DNA of 64,000 nt from Asticcacaulis sp. EMRT-3 (GTDB lineage Bacteria; Pseudomonadota; Alphaproteobacteria; Caulobacterales; Caulobacteraceae). The position numbers and the translations under genes were made by a program. The stretch is taken from contig NZ_JASERT010000001.1 in NCBI RefSeq assembly GCF_030027245.1, positions 517,001-581,000 on the forward strand, read 5' to 3'. The first letter of the stretch is position 1; each line of letters opens with the position of its first letter. Below are positions 1-9,305 of this stretch, in pieces. Under the pieces are notes generated by a model. That model ran no database searches, had not been told where the DNA came from, and was given only the letters and a program-made list of their open reading frames with translations.

Positions 1-76
1 ACTCCGACATATCTATGTAGGACGGCGGCAGGGCGGTAAGGCCAGCCCAAACCGGAAGCGATTAAAGAGGTTGATT

Positions 77-439
77 TTGCGTAAGGACGGATACAAGCGC
101 GCCATTACGGCAGCGGAAAAGGGCCTGACGGGCACGCGCCCGGCTGGTGCGCCGCTGGTGGTGGTGGATACCAAGCCCAAGCCGCAGAAACCATCGCTTT
201 ATCGCGTACTGATTCTCAATGACGACTACACGCCGATGGAATTCGTCGTTTATGTGCTGGAGCGCTTTTTCAACAAATCGCGCGAAGAGGCCACGCTGAT
301 TATGCTGCATGTCCACCAAACCGGTGTGGGGGTATGCGGCGTATATACGTATGAGGTGGCGGAAACGAAGGTGGCGCATGTGGTCGATATGGCCCGGCGT
401 CATCAGCATCCGCTGCAATGTACGATGGAGAAGGAATAG
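77..439 (+). CDS. clpS: ATP-dependent Clp protease adaptor ClpS
   Basis: ClpS binds the N-domain of ClpA and delivers proteins with destabilising N-terminal residues to ClpAP in the cytosol. The core is diagnostic: [20 protein letters not shown], then [32 protein letters not shown] and a C-terminal [10 protein letters not shown]. The frame is open to the window edge, so the start is uncertain. I prefer TTG at 77 because AAAGAGG at 64-70 lies 6 bases upstream; TTG at 71 would touch that site. The N-terminal extension before the core is low complexity, as usual in ClpS. clpA follows on the same strand. The last 39 bases of the gene are repeated twice downstream. Family assignment is secure. Confidence 0.93.
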   Translation: MRKDGYKRAITAAEKGLTGTRPAGAPLVVVDTKPKPQKPSLYRVLILNDDYTPMEFVVYVLERFFNKSREEATLIMLHVHQTGVGVCGVYTYEVAETKVAHVVDMARRHQHPLQCTMEKE

Positions 440-609
440 TTGGTCTGATGACGACGATCTTAAGGCAAGAATGTCGGCATCAGCATCCGCTGCAATGTAC
501 GATGGAGAAGGAATAGTTGGTCTGATGACGACGATCTTAAGGCAAGACTGGCTTTAGGCAAGAATGGCGTCATCAGCATCCGCTGCAATGTAAGATGGAG
601 AAGGAATAG
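401..609. repeat. Tandem duplications of the clpS 3' end
   Basis: The last 39 bases of clpS (401-439, coding [12 protein letters not shown] and the stop) recur at 478-516 and 571-609. The first unit is 77 bp (401-477). The second is 93 bp because a 16-bp segment around GGCAAG is itself duplicated. The third copy differs from the first by one base (TAC to TAA in the shared frame context), changing Thr to Lys if translated. The copies lie after the real stop and have no start or ribosome site, so they are probably untranslated relics of slippage or unequal exchange. The remaining 610-780 upstream of clpA holds no gene; I see no clear promoter hexamers there. Confidence 0.93.
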
Positions 610-780
610 GAGGGCGCGGACAAAAAGCAGACGACCAGGCCCGGTGCGCGGTTCAGATCGCGTTCAGGTCAGTATGGTAAATTCGTCTAAACCTTAAATT
701 TAGAGGTTTGGTCGCAAGATTTTCAAGAGTGCCGCTTTTCCCCAAAAGCGTTTTGAGTTTTCAGGTTTCAGGAGGTCGTC

Positions 781-3096
781 ATGCCGTCATTTTCCAGCGC
801 TTTAGAGGAAACCCTGCACCGCGCCGTCGGGCACGCCAATGGGCACCACCACGAATATGCGACGCTTGAGCACCTGCTGCTGGCGCTGATCGACGATGTC
901 GATGCCGCCGCCGTCATGAGCGCCTGCAATGTCGATCTGGCCAAGCTGCGCACCGCGCTTGACGCCTATATCGAAACCGACCTGAAATCCCTGGTCGAGC
1001 CCAGTTCGGAGGAGGCCAAGCCCACGGCGGGTTTCCAGCGCGTGATCCAGCGCGCCGTCATCCATGTCCAGTCGTCCGGGCGCGACGAGGTGACCGGTGC
1101 CAATGTGCTGGTGGCCATCTTCTCCGAGCGCGAATCGCACGCCGCCTTCTTCTTGCAGGAGCAGGAGATGACGCGCTACGACGCAGTCAACTATATCGCC
1201 CACGGCATTGCCAAGAAGCCGGGTGCTTCGGAACCGCGCGTCGTGCGCGGCGGCAATGAGGACGGCGCACAGAGCGACGACAAGGCCAAGAGCGGTTCTA
1301 CCGATGCGCTGGCCGCCTATTGCGTCGATCTCAACGAAAAGTCACGCCACGGCAAGGTCGATCCGCTGATCGGGCGTTCGGCTGAGGTGGAACGCTGTAT
1401 CCAGATCCTGTGCCGCCGCACCAAGAATAATCCGCTGCTGGTCGGCGATCCGGGCGTCGGCAAGACGGCCATCGCCGAAGGTCTGGCCAAGAAGATCGTT
1501 GATGGCGATGTGCCGGAAGTTCTGGCCGGGGCCACCATCTATTCACTCGATATGGGTACGCTGCTGGCCGGCACCCGCTATCGCGGCGATTTCGAGGAGC
1601 GCGTCAAGCAGGTGGTCAAGGAACTGGAGGCGCATCCCAATGCCGTCCTGTTCATCGACGAAATCCATACGGTGATCGGCGCGGGCGCGACCTCTGGCGG
1701 CGCGATGGATGCTTCCAACCTGCTCAAGCCCGCTTTGGCTGCCGGTTCGCTGCGCTGCATGGGTTCGACCACCTATAAGGAATATCGCCAGCACTTCGAG
1801 AAGGATCGGGCGCTTGTCCGCCGCTTCCAGAAGATCGACGTCAACGAGCCGACGCTCGACGACACGATCAAGATTCTGAAAGGCCTCAAGCCCTATTACG
1901 AGACCTTCCACCATCTGAAATATACCGACGCCGCCATCAAGACGGCGGTGGAGCTGTCGGCGCGCTATATCACCGACCGCAAGCTGCCCGACAAGGCGAT
2001 CGACGTGATCGACGAAGCGGGGGCCTTGCAGATGGTGCTGCCCGAATCGAAGCGCCGCAAGGTGATCGGGCCGAAGGAAATCGAGTATGTGATCTCCAAG
2101 ATCGCCCGTGTGCCGTCGAAATCGGTGTCGCGCGACGATACCCAGACCCTGCGCGATCTCAAGACCGATTTGCAGCGCGTGGTATATGGGCAAGACGAGG
2201 CCATCGACCAGCTCTCGACCGCCATCAAGTTGTCGCGGGCGGGCCTGCGCGATCCGCAAAAGCCGATTGGCTGCTACCTGTTCTCCGGCCCCACGGGTGT
2301 CGGCAAAACCGAGGTGGCCAAGCAACTGGCGGCGACGCTGGGTATCGAACTGCTGCGTTTCGACATGTCGGAATATATGGAGCGCCATACGGTGTCGCGT
2401 CTGATCGGCGCGCCTCCGGGCTATGTCGGCCATGATCAGGGTGGTCTGCTCACCGATGCCGTCGATCAGCAACCGCACGCGGTTGTGCTGCTCGATGAAA
2501 TCGAGAAGGCGCACCAGGACATCTACAACATCCTTTTGCAGGTCATGGATCATGGCCAGTTGACGGATGCGGTGGGCAAGAAGGTCGATTTCCGCAATGT
2601 CGTGCTGATCATGACCACCAATGCCGGGGCTTCGGACAACCAGAAGAACTCGATTGGTTTTGGCCGCGAAAAGGTGACGGGCGAGGACGAACAGGCCATC
2701 AAGCGTCTGTTCACCCCGGAATTCCGCAACCGCCTCGATGCCATCGTCACCTTCAAGCAACTGAAGCCTGAAGTGATCAGCCAGGTCGTCCAGAAGTTCA
2801 TCCTGCAACTGGAAATGCAACTGGCCGACCGCCACATCTCGATCGAACTGACCGACGATGCGGCCAAGTGGCTGGCGGAAAATGGCTATGACGAACTGTA
2901 TGGGGCGCGCCCGCTGGCCCGCGTCATCCAGGAAAACATCAAGAAGCCGCTGGCCGACGAAATCCTCTTCGGCAAGCTGGTCAAGGGTGGTCATATCCTC
3001 GTCAAGCTGACCGATGGCAAGATCACCTTCGACATCACGCCTTCGCAAAAGGGCGGCGCCGACAAGTCAGGCGCGAAAGCCGAAGCGGTGGATTAA
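781..3096 (+). CDS. clpA: ATP-dependent Clp protease ATP-binding subunit ClpA
   Basis: ClpA is the hexameric AAA+ unfoldase that feeds substrates into ClpP. The 771-residue length fits. An N-terminal Clp-N repeat domain (about residues 1-145) is followed by two AAA modules: Walker A GDPGVGKT near residue 222 with Walker B VLFIDEIH near 290, and Walker A GPTGVGKT near 503 with Walker [12 protein letters not shown] near 568. The C-terminal D2-small domain ([11 protein letters not shown]) is present, ending in a Lys/Ala-rich tail. The absence of a long coiled-coil M-domain separates it from ClpB. The ATG is preceded by a strong AGGAGG at 770-775. clpS lies upstream on the same strand, giving the usual adaptor-unfoldase pair. 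Confidence 0.97.
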   Translation: MPSFSSALEETLHRAVGHANGHHHEYATLEHLLLALIDDVDAAAVMSACNVDLAKLRTALDAYIETDLKSLVEPSSEEAKPTAGFQRVIQRAVIHVQSSGRDEVTGANVLVAIFSERESHAAFFLQEQEMTRYDAVNYIAHGIAKKPGASEPRVVRGGNEDGAQSDDKAKSGSTDALAAYCVDLNEKSRHGKVDPLIGRSAEVERCIQILCRRTKNNPLLVGDPGVGKTAIAEGLAKKIVDGDVPEVLAGATIYSLDMGTLLAGTRYRGDFEERVKQVVKELEAHPNAVLFIDEIHTVIGAGATSGGAMDASNLLKPALAAGSLRCMGSTTYKEYRQHFEKDRALVRRFQKIDVNEPTLDDTIKILKGLKPYYETFHHLKYTDAAIKTAVELSARYITDRKLPDKAIDVIDEAGALQMVLPESKRRKVIGPKEIEYVISKIARVPSKSVSRDDTQTLRDLKTDLQRVVYGQDEAIDQLSTAIKLSRAGLRDPQKPIGCYLFSGPTGVGKTEVAKQLAATLGIELLRFDMSEYMERHTVSRLIGAPPGYVGHDQGGLLTDAVDQQPHAVVLLDEIEKAHQDIYNILLQVMDHGQLTDAVGKKVDFRNVVLIMTTNAGASDNQKNSIGFGREKVTGEDEQAIKRLFTPEFRNRLDAIVTFKQLKPEVISQVVQKFILQLEMQLADRHISIELTDDAAKWLAENGYDELYGARPLARVIQENIKKPLADEILFGKLVKGGHILVKLTDGKITFDITPSQKGGADKSGAKAEAVD

Positions 3097-3125
3097 GCCA
3101 CACGCACTAAGTTATTGAAATCTAC

Positions 3126-3160
3126 ACAATCCCGATCTTGAAATCCAAGGTCGGGATTGT
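3126..3160 (+). terminator. Probable terminator after clpA
   Basis: A 10-bp perfect inverted repeat, ACAATCCCGA (3126-3135) and TCGGGATTGT (3151-3160), with further inner pairing CTTG/CAAG, forms a stable hairpin 30 bases after the clpA stop. No long T-run follows, so termination strength is uncertain. Confidence 0.6.
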
Positions 3161-3225
3161 TGCATTCGCAATTCGAATAGCTTTATGTACGGTATAATTC
3201 AGTTATTGAATGGGAAAATAAAATC

Positions 3226-5010
3226 GTGGCTTCGATATTCGAATACATAGAAATAAAGAATTTTAAAAAATTCTCGACCTCACAGCGTATAGAATTTGCA
3301 CATCCCACGGTTCTGATCGGCCCGAACAATTCTGGAAAAACCAGTGTCGTGCAAGCACTCGCGTTGTGGTCTTTGGCCATAAAAACTTGGTATGAACTTA
3401 GAAGAACATCAAAGGCAAAAGAAAGAACATCTGCACCAATAAATAGGCTTGCAATAACTGGGGTGCCCGTTCCTAGGACGCGACTTTTTTGGCATGATGC
3501 GAAAGTGCGAACGGGCAACAAAGACATCAACATGGAGATAACTGTCGGAGTGTGGTTAAAGGGACAGTGCCGTCCACTCGGTATAAGTTTTAGAAATCAA
3601 GGGGACGAACTTATATATTGCGATCCGATAGGTGATGTTAAAACTGATGATGAGCTTATTGCTTATGCATCTTCTATAGATGTTGCCCTGCTCTATCCCA
3701 TGTCTGGAATTGAGCCTGAAGAGCCTATGTTGCAGCCTGGACGTATTGATGTGCTGCTCGGCCAAGGGAGAACTGCGGAGGTGTTGAGGAACCTTTGCTG
3801 GTCTGTTCATAATGGTGACGCCAAAAATTGGATCAAAATTCAAAATCTTATGAAAAGGCTATTCAGTATAATTTTGGGAATTCCAGAAGCCACATCGCGT
3901 GGCGGCATTCAACTGACCTACAAGCAAGAGGGAGCAAAAGAACCCTTTGATATTTCTTTAGCTGGTAGAGGGATGCTTCAAATGCTACTTTTGCTTGCTT
4001 ATATATATTCTCATCCTAGAGGGGTAATGTTAATTGATGAGCCAGATGCTCACCTTGAAATTCTTAGGCAGAGGCAAGTATTTGTTTTATTGAGAAATAT
4101 AGCTCAAGATGCGTTAGGGCAAGTAGTTTTGGTCACTCACTCGGAAGTCGTTCTAGAGGAGGCTTTAGATGAAAATTTAACACTAATAATTGATGGTATA
4201 TCTGACAATTTAGCTAGTAAAAATGACATTAAGCATAGCTTAAAGCATTATGGCGCGGCCAATTATATAAAAGCAAAAGAGAGGGGGTATGTTTTATATT
4301 TAGAGGGATCAACTGATTATGACATGCTTAGAGCTTTTGCAGAAAAAATAAATCATCCAGTATTAGATGTTTGGGATGACAGAGTTAATCTTTATTACGT
4401 TCAAAATAATTATCCGGATGCAACAGAAGATACTGAATTGGAACGTGTTGAGGGAGGGTATGGGCTCAAACCTGTTGATCACTTTGGTCGTTTAAGCTCA
4501 ATATTGCCTAAGCTTCATGGGTTGGCAGTCCTGGATAATGATGGCAAAAACCGTACAAATTTGGATGCGGGAGCTTTGAAGATAAGATATTGGGACCGTT
4601 ACGAGGCAGAAAATTACTTCATTACGCCGCAGTTGTTATTAGATTATGTGACGAAGGAAAATTCGGACACACCCTTATTTGGTTCATTTTCAAGTGAAGC
4701 TAATGAGGTAATGGACAGCTTGATTTTGTCTGAGGTTTTTAACGGTCGAGAAGATGACTTCGCTATATGGAAAGGAGCAGAAGGGGCTGCTTCTAAATTA
4801 ATTTGGACAACAGCGACAAAAAATAAAAAAATGAGTTCTTTTGCAGAAGAGTTCTTTCGACAGTTTTCTATTCGTGTAGGAAATCCAATGTTACTTCGAA
4901 AAAGTGATCTTCATACGCTGGTGCCGCTTTACGGAGATATTTTGGATAAGGAAGTCTCTGAAAAATTGGATGCACTTGATGATCTATTAAAGAGAGCTGG
5001 GCCAATTTAA
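3226..5010 (+). CDS. OLD-family AAA ATPase with TOPRIM nuclease domain
   Basis: A single-gene OLD-type ATPase-nuclease. An SMC/ABC-like ATPase spans roughly residues 1-320: Walker A GPNNSGKT near 32 and Walker B GVMLIDEPDAH near 266, followed by VLVTHSEVVLEEAL (His switch). A TOPRIM domain follows, with YLEGSTDYDML (Glu near 360) and LAVLDNDGKN (Asp near 437 and 439), then RYEAENYF. Members include P2 Old, GajA and other anti-phage nucleases; a defence role here is inference. The start is GTG. The gene is strikingly AT-rich with A/T-ending codons compared with both neighbours, suggesting recent transfer. No partner helicase or methylase is adjacent, which favours a class 1, stand-alone OLD enzyme. 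Confidence 0.85.
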   Translation: MASIFEYIEIKNFKKFSTSQRIEFAHPTVLIGPNNSGKTSVVQALALWSLAIKTWYELRRTSKAKERTSAPINRLAITGVPVPRTRLFWHDAKVRTGNKDINMEITVGVWLKGQCRPLGISFRNQGDELIYCDPIGDVKTDDELIAYASSIDVALLYPMSGIEPEEPMLQPGRIDVLLGQGRTAEVLRNLCWSVHNGDAKNWIKIQNLMKRLFSIILGIPEATSRGGIQLTYKQEGAKEPFDISLAGRGMLQMLLLLAYIYSHPRGVMLIDEPDAHLEILRQRQVFVLLRNIAQDALGQVVLVTHSEVVLEEALDENLTLIIDGISDNLASKNDIKHSLKHYGAANYIKAKERGYVLYLEGSTDYDMLRAFAEKINHPVLDVWDDRVNLYYVQNNYPDATEDTELERVEGGYGLKPVDHFGRLSSILPKLHGLAVLDNDGKNRTNLDAGALKIRYWDRYEAENYFITPQLLLDYVTKENSDTPLFGSFSSEANEVMDSLILSEVFNGREDDFAIWKGAEGAASKLIWTTATKNKKMSSFAEEFFRQFSIRVGNPMLLRKSDLHTLVPLYGDILDKEVSEKLDALDDLLKRAGPI

Positions 5011-5100
5011 TTGCACTTTAGATTGAAATTATCATTTGAATATTCCCCCTCGCAATCATGACCCAAGCACCTACATAGGCTCCAGCACAAGGAGCGCCGC

Positions 5101-6090
5101 ATGATCCCCTTTTCCATTCTCGACCTGTCGCAGATCGGCGAGGGCGGCAGCGCGTCTGAGGCGCTGGCCAATTCGGCTCTGATGGCGCAAATGGCGGAAG
5201 AGGCGGGCTATCACCGCTACTGGCTGGCGGAACATCACGGTATGCCGGGCATAGCGTCCGCGGCCACCGCCATCGTCATCGCCCATGTTGGCGCGGCTAC
5301 CCAAACCATTCGAGTCGGCTCTGGCGGCATCATGCTGCCCAATCATTCGCCGCTGGTCATCGCCGAACAGTTCGGCACGCTCGAAGCGATGTTCCCCGGT
5401 CGCGTCGATCTCGGCATTGGCCGCGCCCCCGGCACCGATATGGGCACGGCGCGGGCGCTCAGGCGCAATATGGAAGCCGCCGTCGATAGCTTCCCGCACG
5501 ATATTGTTGAACTGCATAAGCTTTTGGGCGCACCCGAAGACGGCCAGCGCCTGCTCGCCGTGCCGGGTATGAACAGCCATGTGCCGGTCTGGTTGCTCGG
5601 TTCCAGCCTGTATAGCGCGCAACTGGCGGCGCAACTGGGCCTTCCCTATGCCTTCGCCTCGCACTTCGCGCCGGAGCTTTTGTTTGAAGCCCTGCACATC
5701 TACCGCTCGACCTTTCGGCCCTCGGCGGTGCTGAAAAAGCCGCATACGATGGTGGGGGTGATGGGGGTGGCCGCCGACAGCGATGCCGAGGCCGAGCTGC
5801 TCTACACCTCGATGCAGCAATCCTTCGCCAATCTGCGCCGCAATGTGCGCGTGCCCTTCCCGAAGCCGAGCTATGACGCGGTGGCTGGGCTGACGCCCGA
5901 CGAACAGGCCATGATCGACCACATGCTGCGCTATGCGATGGTCGGATCGCCTGAAACCATCGAAAAGCGGCTGACCAGCTTCCTCACCCAGACCCAGGCC
6001 GACGAACTGATCGTTTCCATGCCGATCCACGACATCGAGGCGCGGCTGAAATCCGTGCGTTTGTTCGCCGGGATCCGCGACCGGATTTAG
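5101..6090 (+). CDS. LLM-class flavin-dependent oxidoreductase
   Basis: A bacterial-luciferase-like monooxygenase of the short YhbW/MsnO8 group (329 residues). The start [15 protein letters not shown], then [48 protein letters not shown] and GRAPGTD are characteristic of this group. It should use reduced FMN and oxygen; the substrate cannot be read from sequence. AAGGAG at 5088-5093 sets the ATG. The stop TAG is the first three bases of a TAGAGC palindromic element, across which it faces a convergent NAD(P)H:FMN reductase that could in principle supply FMNH2. Confidence 0.87.
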   Translation: MIPFSILDLSQIGEGGSASEALANSALMAQMAEEAGYHRYWLAEHHGMPGIASAATAIVIAHVGAATQTIRVGSGGIMLPNHSPLVIAEQFGTLEAMFPGRVDLGIGRAPGTDMGTARALRRNMEAAVDSFPHDIVELHKLLGAPEDGQRLLAVPGMNSHVPVWLLGSSLYSAQLAAQLGLPYAFASHFAPELLFEALHIYRSTFRPSAVLKKPHTMVGVMGVAADSDAEAELLYTSMQQSFANLRRNVRVPFPKPSYDAVAGLTPDEQAMIDHMLRYAMVGSPETIEKRLTSFLTQTQADELIVSMPIHDIEARLKSVRLFAGIRDRI

Positions 6091-6181
6091 AGCGTCATGG
6101 CATGGAAGCCGTATCTGGCTCCGTATGACATCTTCTATCGTGAACAAGCGCGCTGTAGTTGGGAATAAAAAAAGCGCTCTA
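6088..6181. repeat. TAGAGC-ended palindromic element between convergent genes
   Basis: The 94-bp intergenic segment begins TAGAGCG and ends CGCTCTA, a terminal inverted repeat. Inside, GTCAT-GGAAGCC (from 6094) and GGCTCCGTATGAC form an imperfect hairpin, and an A-run precedes the right end. Both flanking genes stop exactly in the ends: TAG at 6088-6090 for the monooxygenase and, on the other strand, TAG at 6181-6179 for the reductase. It probably doubles as a bidirectional terminator. Confidence 0.65.
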
Positions 6182-6724
6182 GACTTTCGTGCGTTCGATC
6201 CAGGCGACGAAATTGTCAAGAAAGCCAGACAGGAATCTGGCCGTGCCTTCGTTGGCGATGGTGCCGTCTTCGCTGAGGAAATCGGGCTTGAAAGTCATGT
6301 AAACCTCCGGTTCACCCAGCACGGCCATGCCCAGGATGACGAGGGTGGAGCGCAGTTGCGACTGCATGACCGCCGTGCCCTGCGCACCGGGCGAAGCGCC
6401 GGTGACGGCTACAGGCTTGCCCTTCCAGACATTATGGCCGAAGGGCCGCGAGCCCCAGTCGAGCGCGTTCTTGGTGACGGCCGGCATGGAGCGGTTATAT
6501 TCTGGCGAGACGATCAGGACCGCATCGGCGGCGGCCACCTGATCTTTCATCCGCGTGACGGCTTTCGGTGGCGCGGCCCACAGATCGTCATTATAGAGCG
6601 GCAGATTCATATCGACATGATCAAAGCTGAAGCGATCAGCGCCCAGTTTTTCAAGGGCTTGCGCATATTGGCGGTTGATCGACTCGCGGCGCAGGCTGCC
6701 GATCAGCAGGGCGATCTTGTACAT
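6179..6724 (-). CDS. NADPH-dependent FMN reductase (ChrR/YieF type)
   Basis: A flavodoxin-like quinone/chromate reductase of 181 residues, the usual length. Seen: the phosphate-binding loop LIGSLRRESINRQ near residue 6, SPEYNRSMPAVTKNALDW near 77 (flavin-binding loop) and GKPVAVTGASPGAQGT. Family members reduce quinones, chromate and free flavins with NAD(P)H as soluble dimers or tetramers. The gene sits 8 bases downstream of glutathione peroxidase on the same strand, suggesting a small oxidative-stress operon. It converges with the luciferase-like gene. Whether it acts as that enzyme's flavin partner is speculation. Confidence 0.9.
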   Translation of the reverse strand: MYKIALLIGSLRRESINRQYAQALEKLGADRFSFDHVDMNLPLYNDDLWAAPPKAVTRMKDQVAAADAVLIVSPEYNRSMPAVTKNALDWGSRPFGHNVWKGKPVAVTGASPGAQGTAVMQSQLRSTLVILGMAVLGEPEVYMTFKPDFLSEDGTIANEGTARFLSGFLDNFVAWIERTKV

Positions 6725-6732
6725 GATATTCC

Positions 6733-7275
6733 TCAGGCTGCGAGTTCGGCGTCAATGGCGGCGATCAGGCGCGGATCATCAGCGGCGACATCGGGCGCGA
6801 AACGCTCGACGATGCGGCCATCGCGGCTGATCAGGAATTTTTCGAAATTCCACAAAACCTCGCCCGGCGGACTGACCGGAATGCCGAATTTTTCCAGCCG
6901 TTCGCGCATCGGCCCGGCGCTGACGGCGGTGGGTTGGGCGCGGGTAAGCTGTTCATAAAGCGGGTGTTTATCCGCGCCGACCACACTGATCTTGGCAAAC
7001 AGTGGAAAGGTGACATCGAAGCTGGTGGTGCAGAAATCGGCGATCTCGGCATCGCTGCCCGGTTCCTGACCGAGGAAATTATTGGCCGGAAAGGCCAGTA
7101 TCTCGAAACCCTGATCCTTGTGGGCGCGGTAAAAGGCTTCCAGCCCCTCATATTGCGGGGTCAGGCCGCATTTCGACGCAACATTGACGACCAGCAACAC
7201 CTTGTCGCGATAATCGCCGAGGCTGGTGGCTGTGCCGTCGATGCGTTTCAGGGCAATGTCGGAAAGATCGGGCAT
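6733..7275 (-). CDS. Glutathione peroxidase (BtuE/GPx family, Cys type)
   Basis: A thiol peroxidase of the GPx family. With the start at 7275 (AAGGAG five bases upstream) the protein is 180 residues. The peroxidatic Cys lies in NVASKCGLTPQY (residue 36), with the catalytic Gln in FLGQEPG (about 70) and Trp/Asn in VLWNFEKF. A second Cys in FCTTSFDVTFPLF is the usual resolving position, so thioredoxin may be the reductant, as in other bacterial GPx enzymes. The usual FPCNQF motif is FPANNF here. A longer in-frame start at 7365 adds 30 residues unlike GPx and was rejected. It is followed at once by the FMN reductase. Confidence 0.92.
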   Translation of the reverse strand: MPDLSDIALKRIDGTATSLGDYRDKVLLVVNVASKCGLTPQYEGLEAFYRAHKDQGFEILAFPANNFLGQEPGSDAEIADFCTTSFDVTFPLFAKISVVGADKHPLYEQLTRAQPTAVSAGPMRERLEKFGIPVSPPGEVLWNFEKFLISRDGRIVERFAPDVAADDPRLIAAIDAELAA

Positions 7276-7365
7276 GGCGGCTCCTTTGTCTGATGGGGCG
7301 ATGGCGAGTATGGCAATGGAAAGGGCGTTTGTCGCTTCCCGACTGCGTGAACGGCCTTCTTTCAT

Positions 7366-8400
7366 TCAGGCGGCGGGCGCTACGGCGGAATCGCGGATGA
7401 CGACACGGTGCGGCATCAGCTCATAAGCTCCGGTCAGATGGGGCGAGGCGATGGCTTGCAGAACAATATCGACGGCGCGCTGCGCCATATCAAAAACCGG
7501 TTGCGAGATGGTGGTAAGCGGCGGCCAGACGATCTGCGAAAAGGGCGCATCGTCGAAACCGGCGATCGTCAGGTCGCGCGGCACGCTCAGGCCGAGCTGG
7601 TGCGCGCGGTACAGCGCGCCTGCGGCCATGTCGTCATTGGCGCAGATGATGGCGGTGGGGCGGGCGGTCATCAGCGCATCGAGCCGTTCATAGCCGCCGT
7701 GGAAGGTCAGGTTGCCGCGCGCCGTGGCAGCGCTGGCAGGATCGAGGCCCTGCGAGGTCAGGGCACGGCAAAAACCCGCATAGCGCAGGCTGGCCGAGAT
7801 ATGGTCGCGCAGGCCATCGATAAAGGCGAAGCGACGGTGGCCGAGGTCGAGCAGATAGCGCGTCAGGTCATAGCCTGCCGCCTCATCATCAATGCCGATG
7901 CCGGGGGCCAGGTCGCGCGTCTGCGGGCCGGCGGCGATGCAGGCCACCGGCATGTGGCGCGCCCGGATCATGGCGATCAGCTCGGCGTCATCGGAAAAGG
8001 GCGGAGCCAGAATCAGGCCGTCGCAGGCATGGCTGTCGATCAGATCCATGACGCGCTGGTGCTTTTGCAGCGAGTGCGGAAAAACCTGCTGCATCAGCAA
8101 TTGCAGGCCCGCCTTGCCACAGGCGCGCAAGGCGCCGCTTTCGATCAGCAGATTGTACCAGGTATGGGGGCCGACCTCGTCATTGACCGGATAGATGACC
8201 ATCAGGGCGTGGCTGCGTCCGCCCGCCAGCATCCGCGCCTGGGCATTGACCCGGTAACGCAGCTTGCGCACCGCCGCCAGCACCCGGTCGCGCGTCGCTT
8301 CGGCGACATGGGCCTCGCCATTCAGAACGCGCGACACCGTGGTGCGGCCTACGCCGGACAGGGCGGCAACATCATAGATGGTGGGGGCGCGCGTGGGCAT
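7366..8400 (-). CDS. LacI-family transcriptional regulator
   Basis: A sugar-responsive repressor: an N-terminal LacI helix-turn-helix (TIYDVAALSGVGRTTVSRVL, residues 7-26, with the hinge helix NAQARMLAGG near 55), then a periplasmic-binding-protein-like effector domain with the conserved AIICANDDMAAGAL and GFDDAPFSQIVWPPLTTI. The ATG at 8400 places the DNA-binding domain at the N terminus; no strong ribosome site is visible. Divergent or adjacent sugar genes are absent, so the target is unknown. The 210 bases upstream, to the rluA end, contain GTGGCGCTGTCGCC-like imperfect dyads that might serve autoregulation (weak). Confidence 0.92.
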   Translation of the reverse strand: MPTRAPTIYDVAALSGVGRTTVSRVLNGEAHVAEATRDRVLAAVRKLRYRVNAQARMLAGGRSHALMVIYPVNDEVGPHTWYNLLIESGALRACGKAGLQLLMQQVFPHSLQKHQRVMDLIDSHACDGLILAPPFSDDAELIAMIRARHMPVACIAAGPQTRDLAPGIGIDDEAAGYDLTRYLLDLGHRRFAFIDGLRDHISASLRYAGFCRALTSQGLDPASAATARGNLTFHGGYERLDALMTARPTAIICANDDMAAGALYRAHQLGLSVPRDLTIAGFDDAPFSQIVWPPLTTISQPVFDMAQRAVDIVLQAIASPHLTGAYELMPHRVVIRDSAVAPAA

Positions 8401-8613
8401 GGCGTTTCTGACCTGTGGCGTTTTATGTGGCGCTGTCGCCTTATCCACGCACCCTAGGCCAGTCGGCGCACAGGTCAAGCCAGACCATGTGGCGCAAATG
8501 CGACAAGCCGCCTGACAGGGACATGATAATATTTTGCGGTTTCAAGGGCTTGTTGAATAACAGAAAGCGATGGGATGACAGACGATTTTATGGGAGCGCA
8601 CCCATGTCCATTG

Positions 8614-9261
8614 TTAAAACGCTGCCGCCGCCTCAAAGCGCAGGGCCTCTCCGCTGACCGGATGCGGCACGGTCAGGCTGTGGGCGTGCAGCAGCAGGCG
8701 CGGGCTTAAGCTTTGAATCGGCGGCGGCGCATAAAAGACATCGCCGAGGATCGGGTGGCCCAGCGCCGCCATATGGACGCGCAACTGGTGCGAACGACCG
8801 GTGACGGGCTCTAAGCTGAGGCGGGTGGAGGCTGGGGCGCGTTCGATGACGCTGTAACGGGTAAGCGCCGCCTTGCCGACCTCATGATCGACCTTTTGCA
8901 GCGGGCGATTGGGCCAGTCGCAGATCAGCGGCAGGTCGATTTCGCCATTGTCTGCCGTCACATGACCCGCCACCACGGCGATATAGGTCTTGGCGATGCG
9001 CCGTTCGGAAAAGGCGACCGACAAGGCCTTTTGCGCCGCTGTACCGCGTCCGAACACCATCAGGCCGGAGGTAGCCATATCGAGCCGGTGGACGGTCAGG
9101 GCGTCCGGGTAAAGCACTTGCAGGCGGGTGATCAGGCAGTCCTTGTTGCTGTCGGCGCGACCGGGCACGCTGAGCAAGTCCGCCGGTTTGACGGCCACCA
9201 GCATGTGGTCGTCGGCATAGAGGATTTCGGGCGGGCTGTCTGGCGGGCTTTTGGGCGGCAT
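8614..9261 (-). CDS. rluA: RluA-family pseudouridine synthase
   Basis: A 215-residue RNA pseudouridine synthase with the catalytic Asp in VHRLDMATSGLMV (D61). It lacks an S4 domain, which together with size resembles RluA (dual specificity for 23S U746 and tRNA U32) rather than RluC/D. Other conserved parts are KTYIAVVAGHV, PVTGRSHQLRVHMAALGHPILGD (here starting EPVTGRSHQ) and LLLHAHSL. The N terminus EILYADDHMLVAVKPADLLSVPG is typical. It lies 44 bases downstream of a PhoD-like remnant on the same strand. The exact target site is inference from size and family. Confidence 0.88.
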   Translation of the reverse strand: MPPKSPPDSPPEILYADDHMLVAVKPADLLSVPGRADSNKDCLITRLQVLYPDALTVHRLDMATSGLMVFGRGTAAQKALSVAFSERRIAKTYIAVVAGHVTADNGEIDLPLICDWPNRPLQKVDHEVGKAALTRYSVIERAPASTRLSLEPVTGRSHQLRVHMAALGHPILGDVFYAPPPIQSLSPRLLLHAHSLTVPHPVSGEALRFEAAAAF

Positions 9262-9305
9262 GATCCCCGCCTAGCCGAGCCTGCGCTTTTTCGCAAACGG
9301 CTTTT

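Noticed and set aside
309..557. A plus-strand frame running through the clpS tail repeats
   Set aside because: Out of frame with clpS in its first part and lacks any start signal; an artefact of the repeats.
401..609. Possible CRISPR array
   Set aside because: Only three units, of unequal length, derived from the clpS end; no spacers of uniform size and no cas genes.
1543..3048. A 501-codon open frame on the minus strand opposite clpA
   Set aside because: It is a mirror of clpA caused by GC-rich codons; no protein motif, signal or ribosome site.
5071..6219. A 382-codon minus-strand frame opposite the luciferase-like gene
   Set aside because: The plus-strand frame carries clear family motifs; the other is rich in Arg, His and Gln as expected for an antisense shadow.
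8401..8613. LacI-type operator upstream of the LacI-family gene
   Set aside because: Only weak GGCG-type dyads; no convincing palindrome with a central CG.
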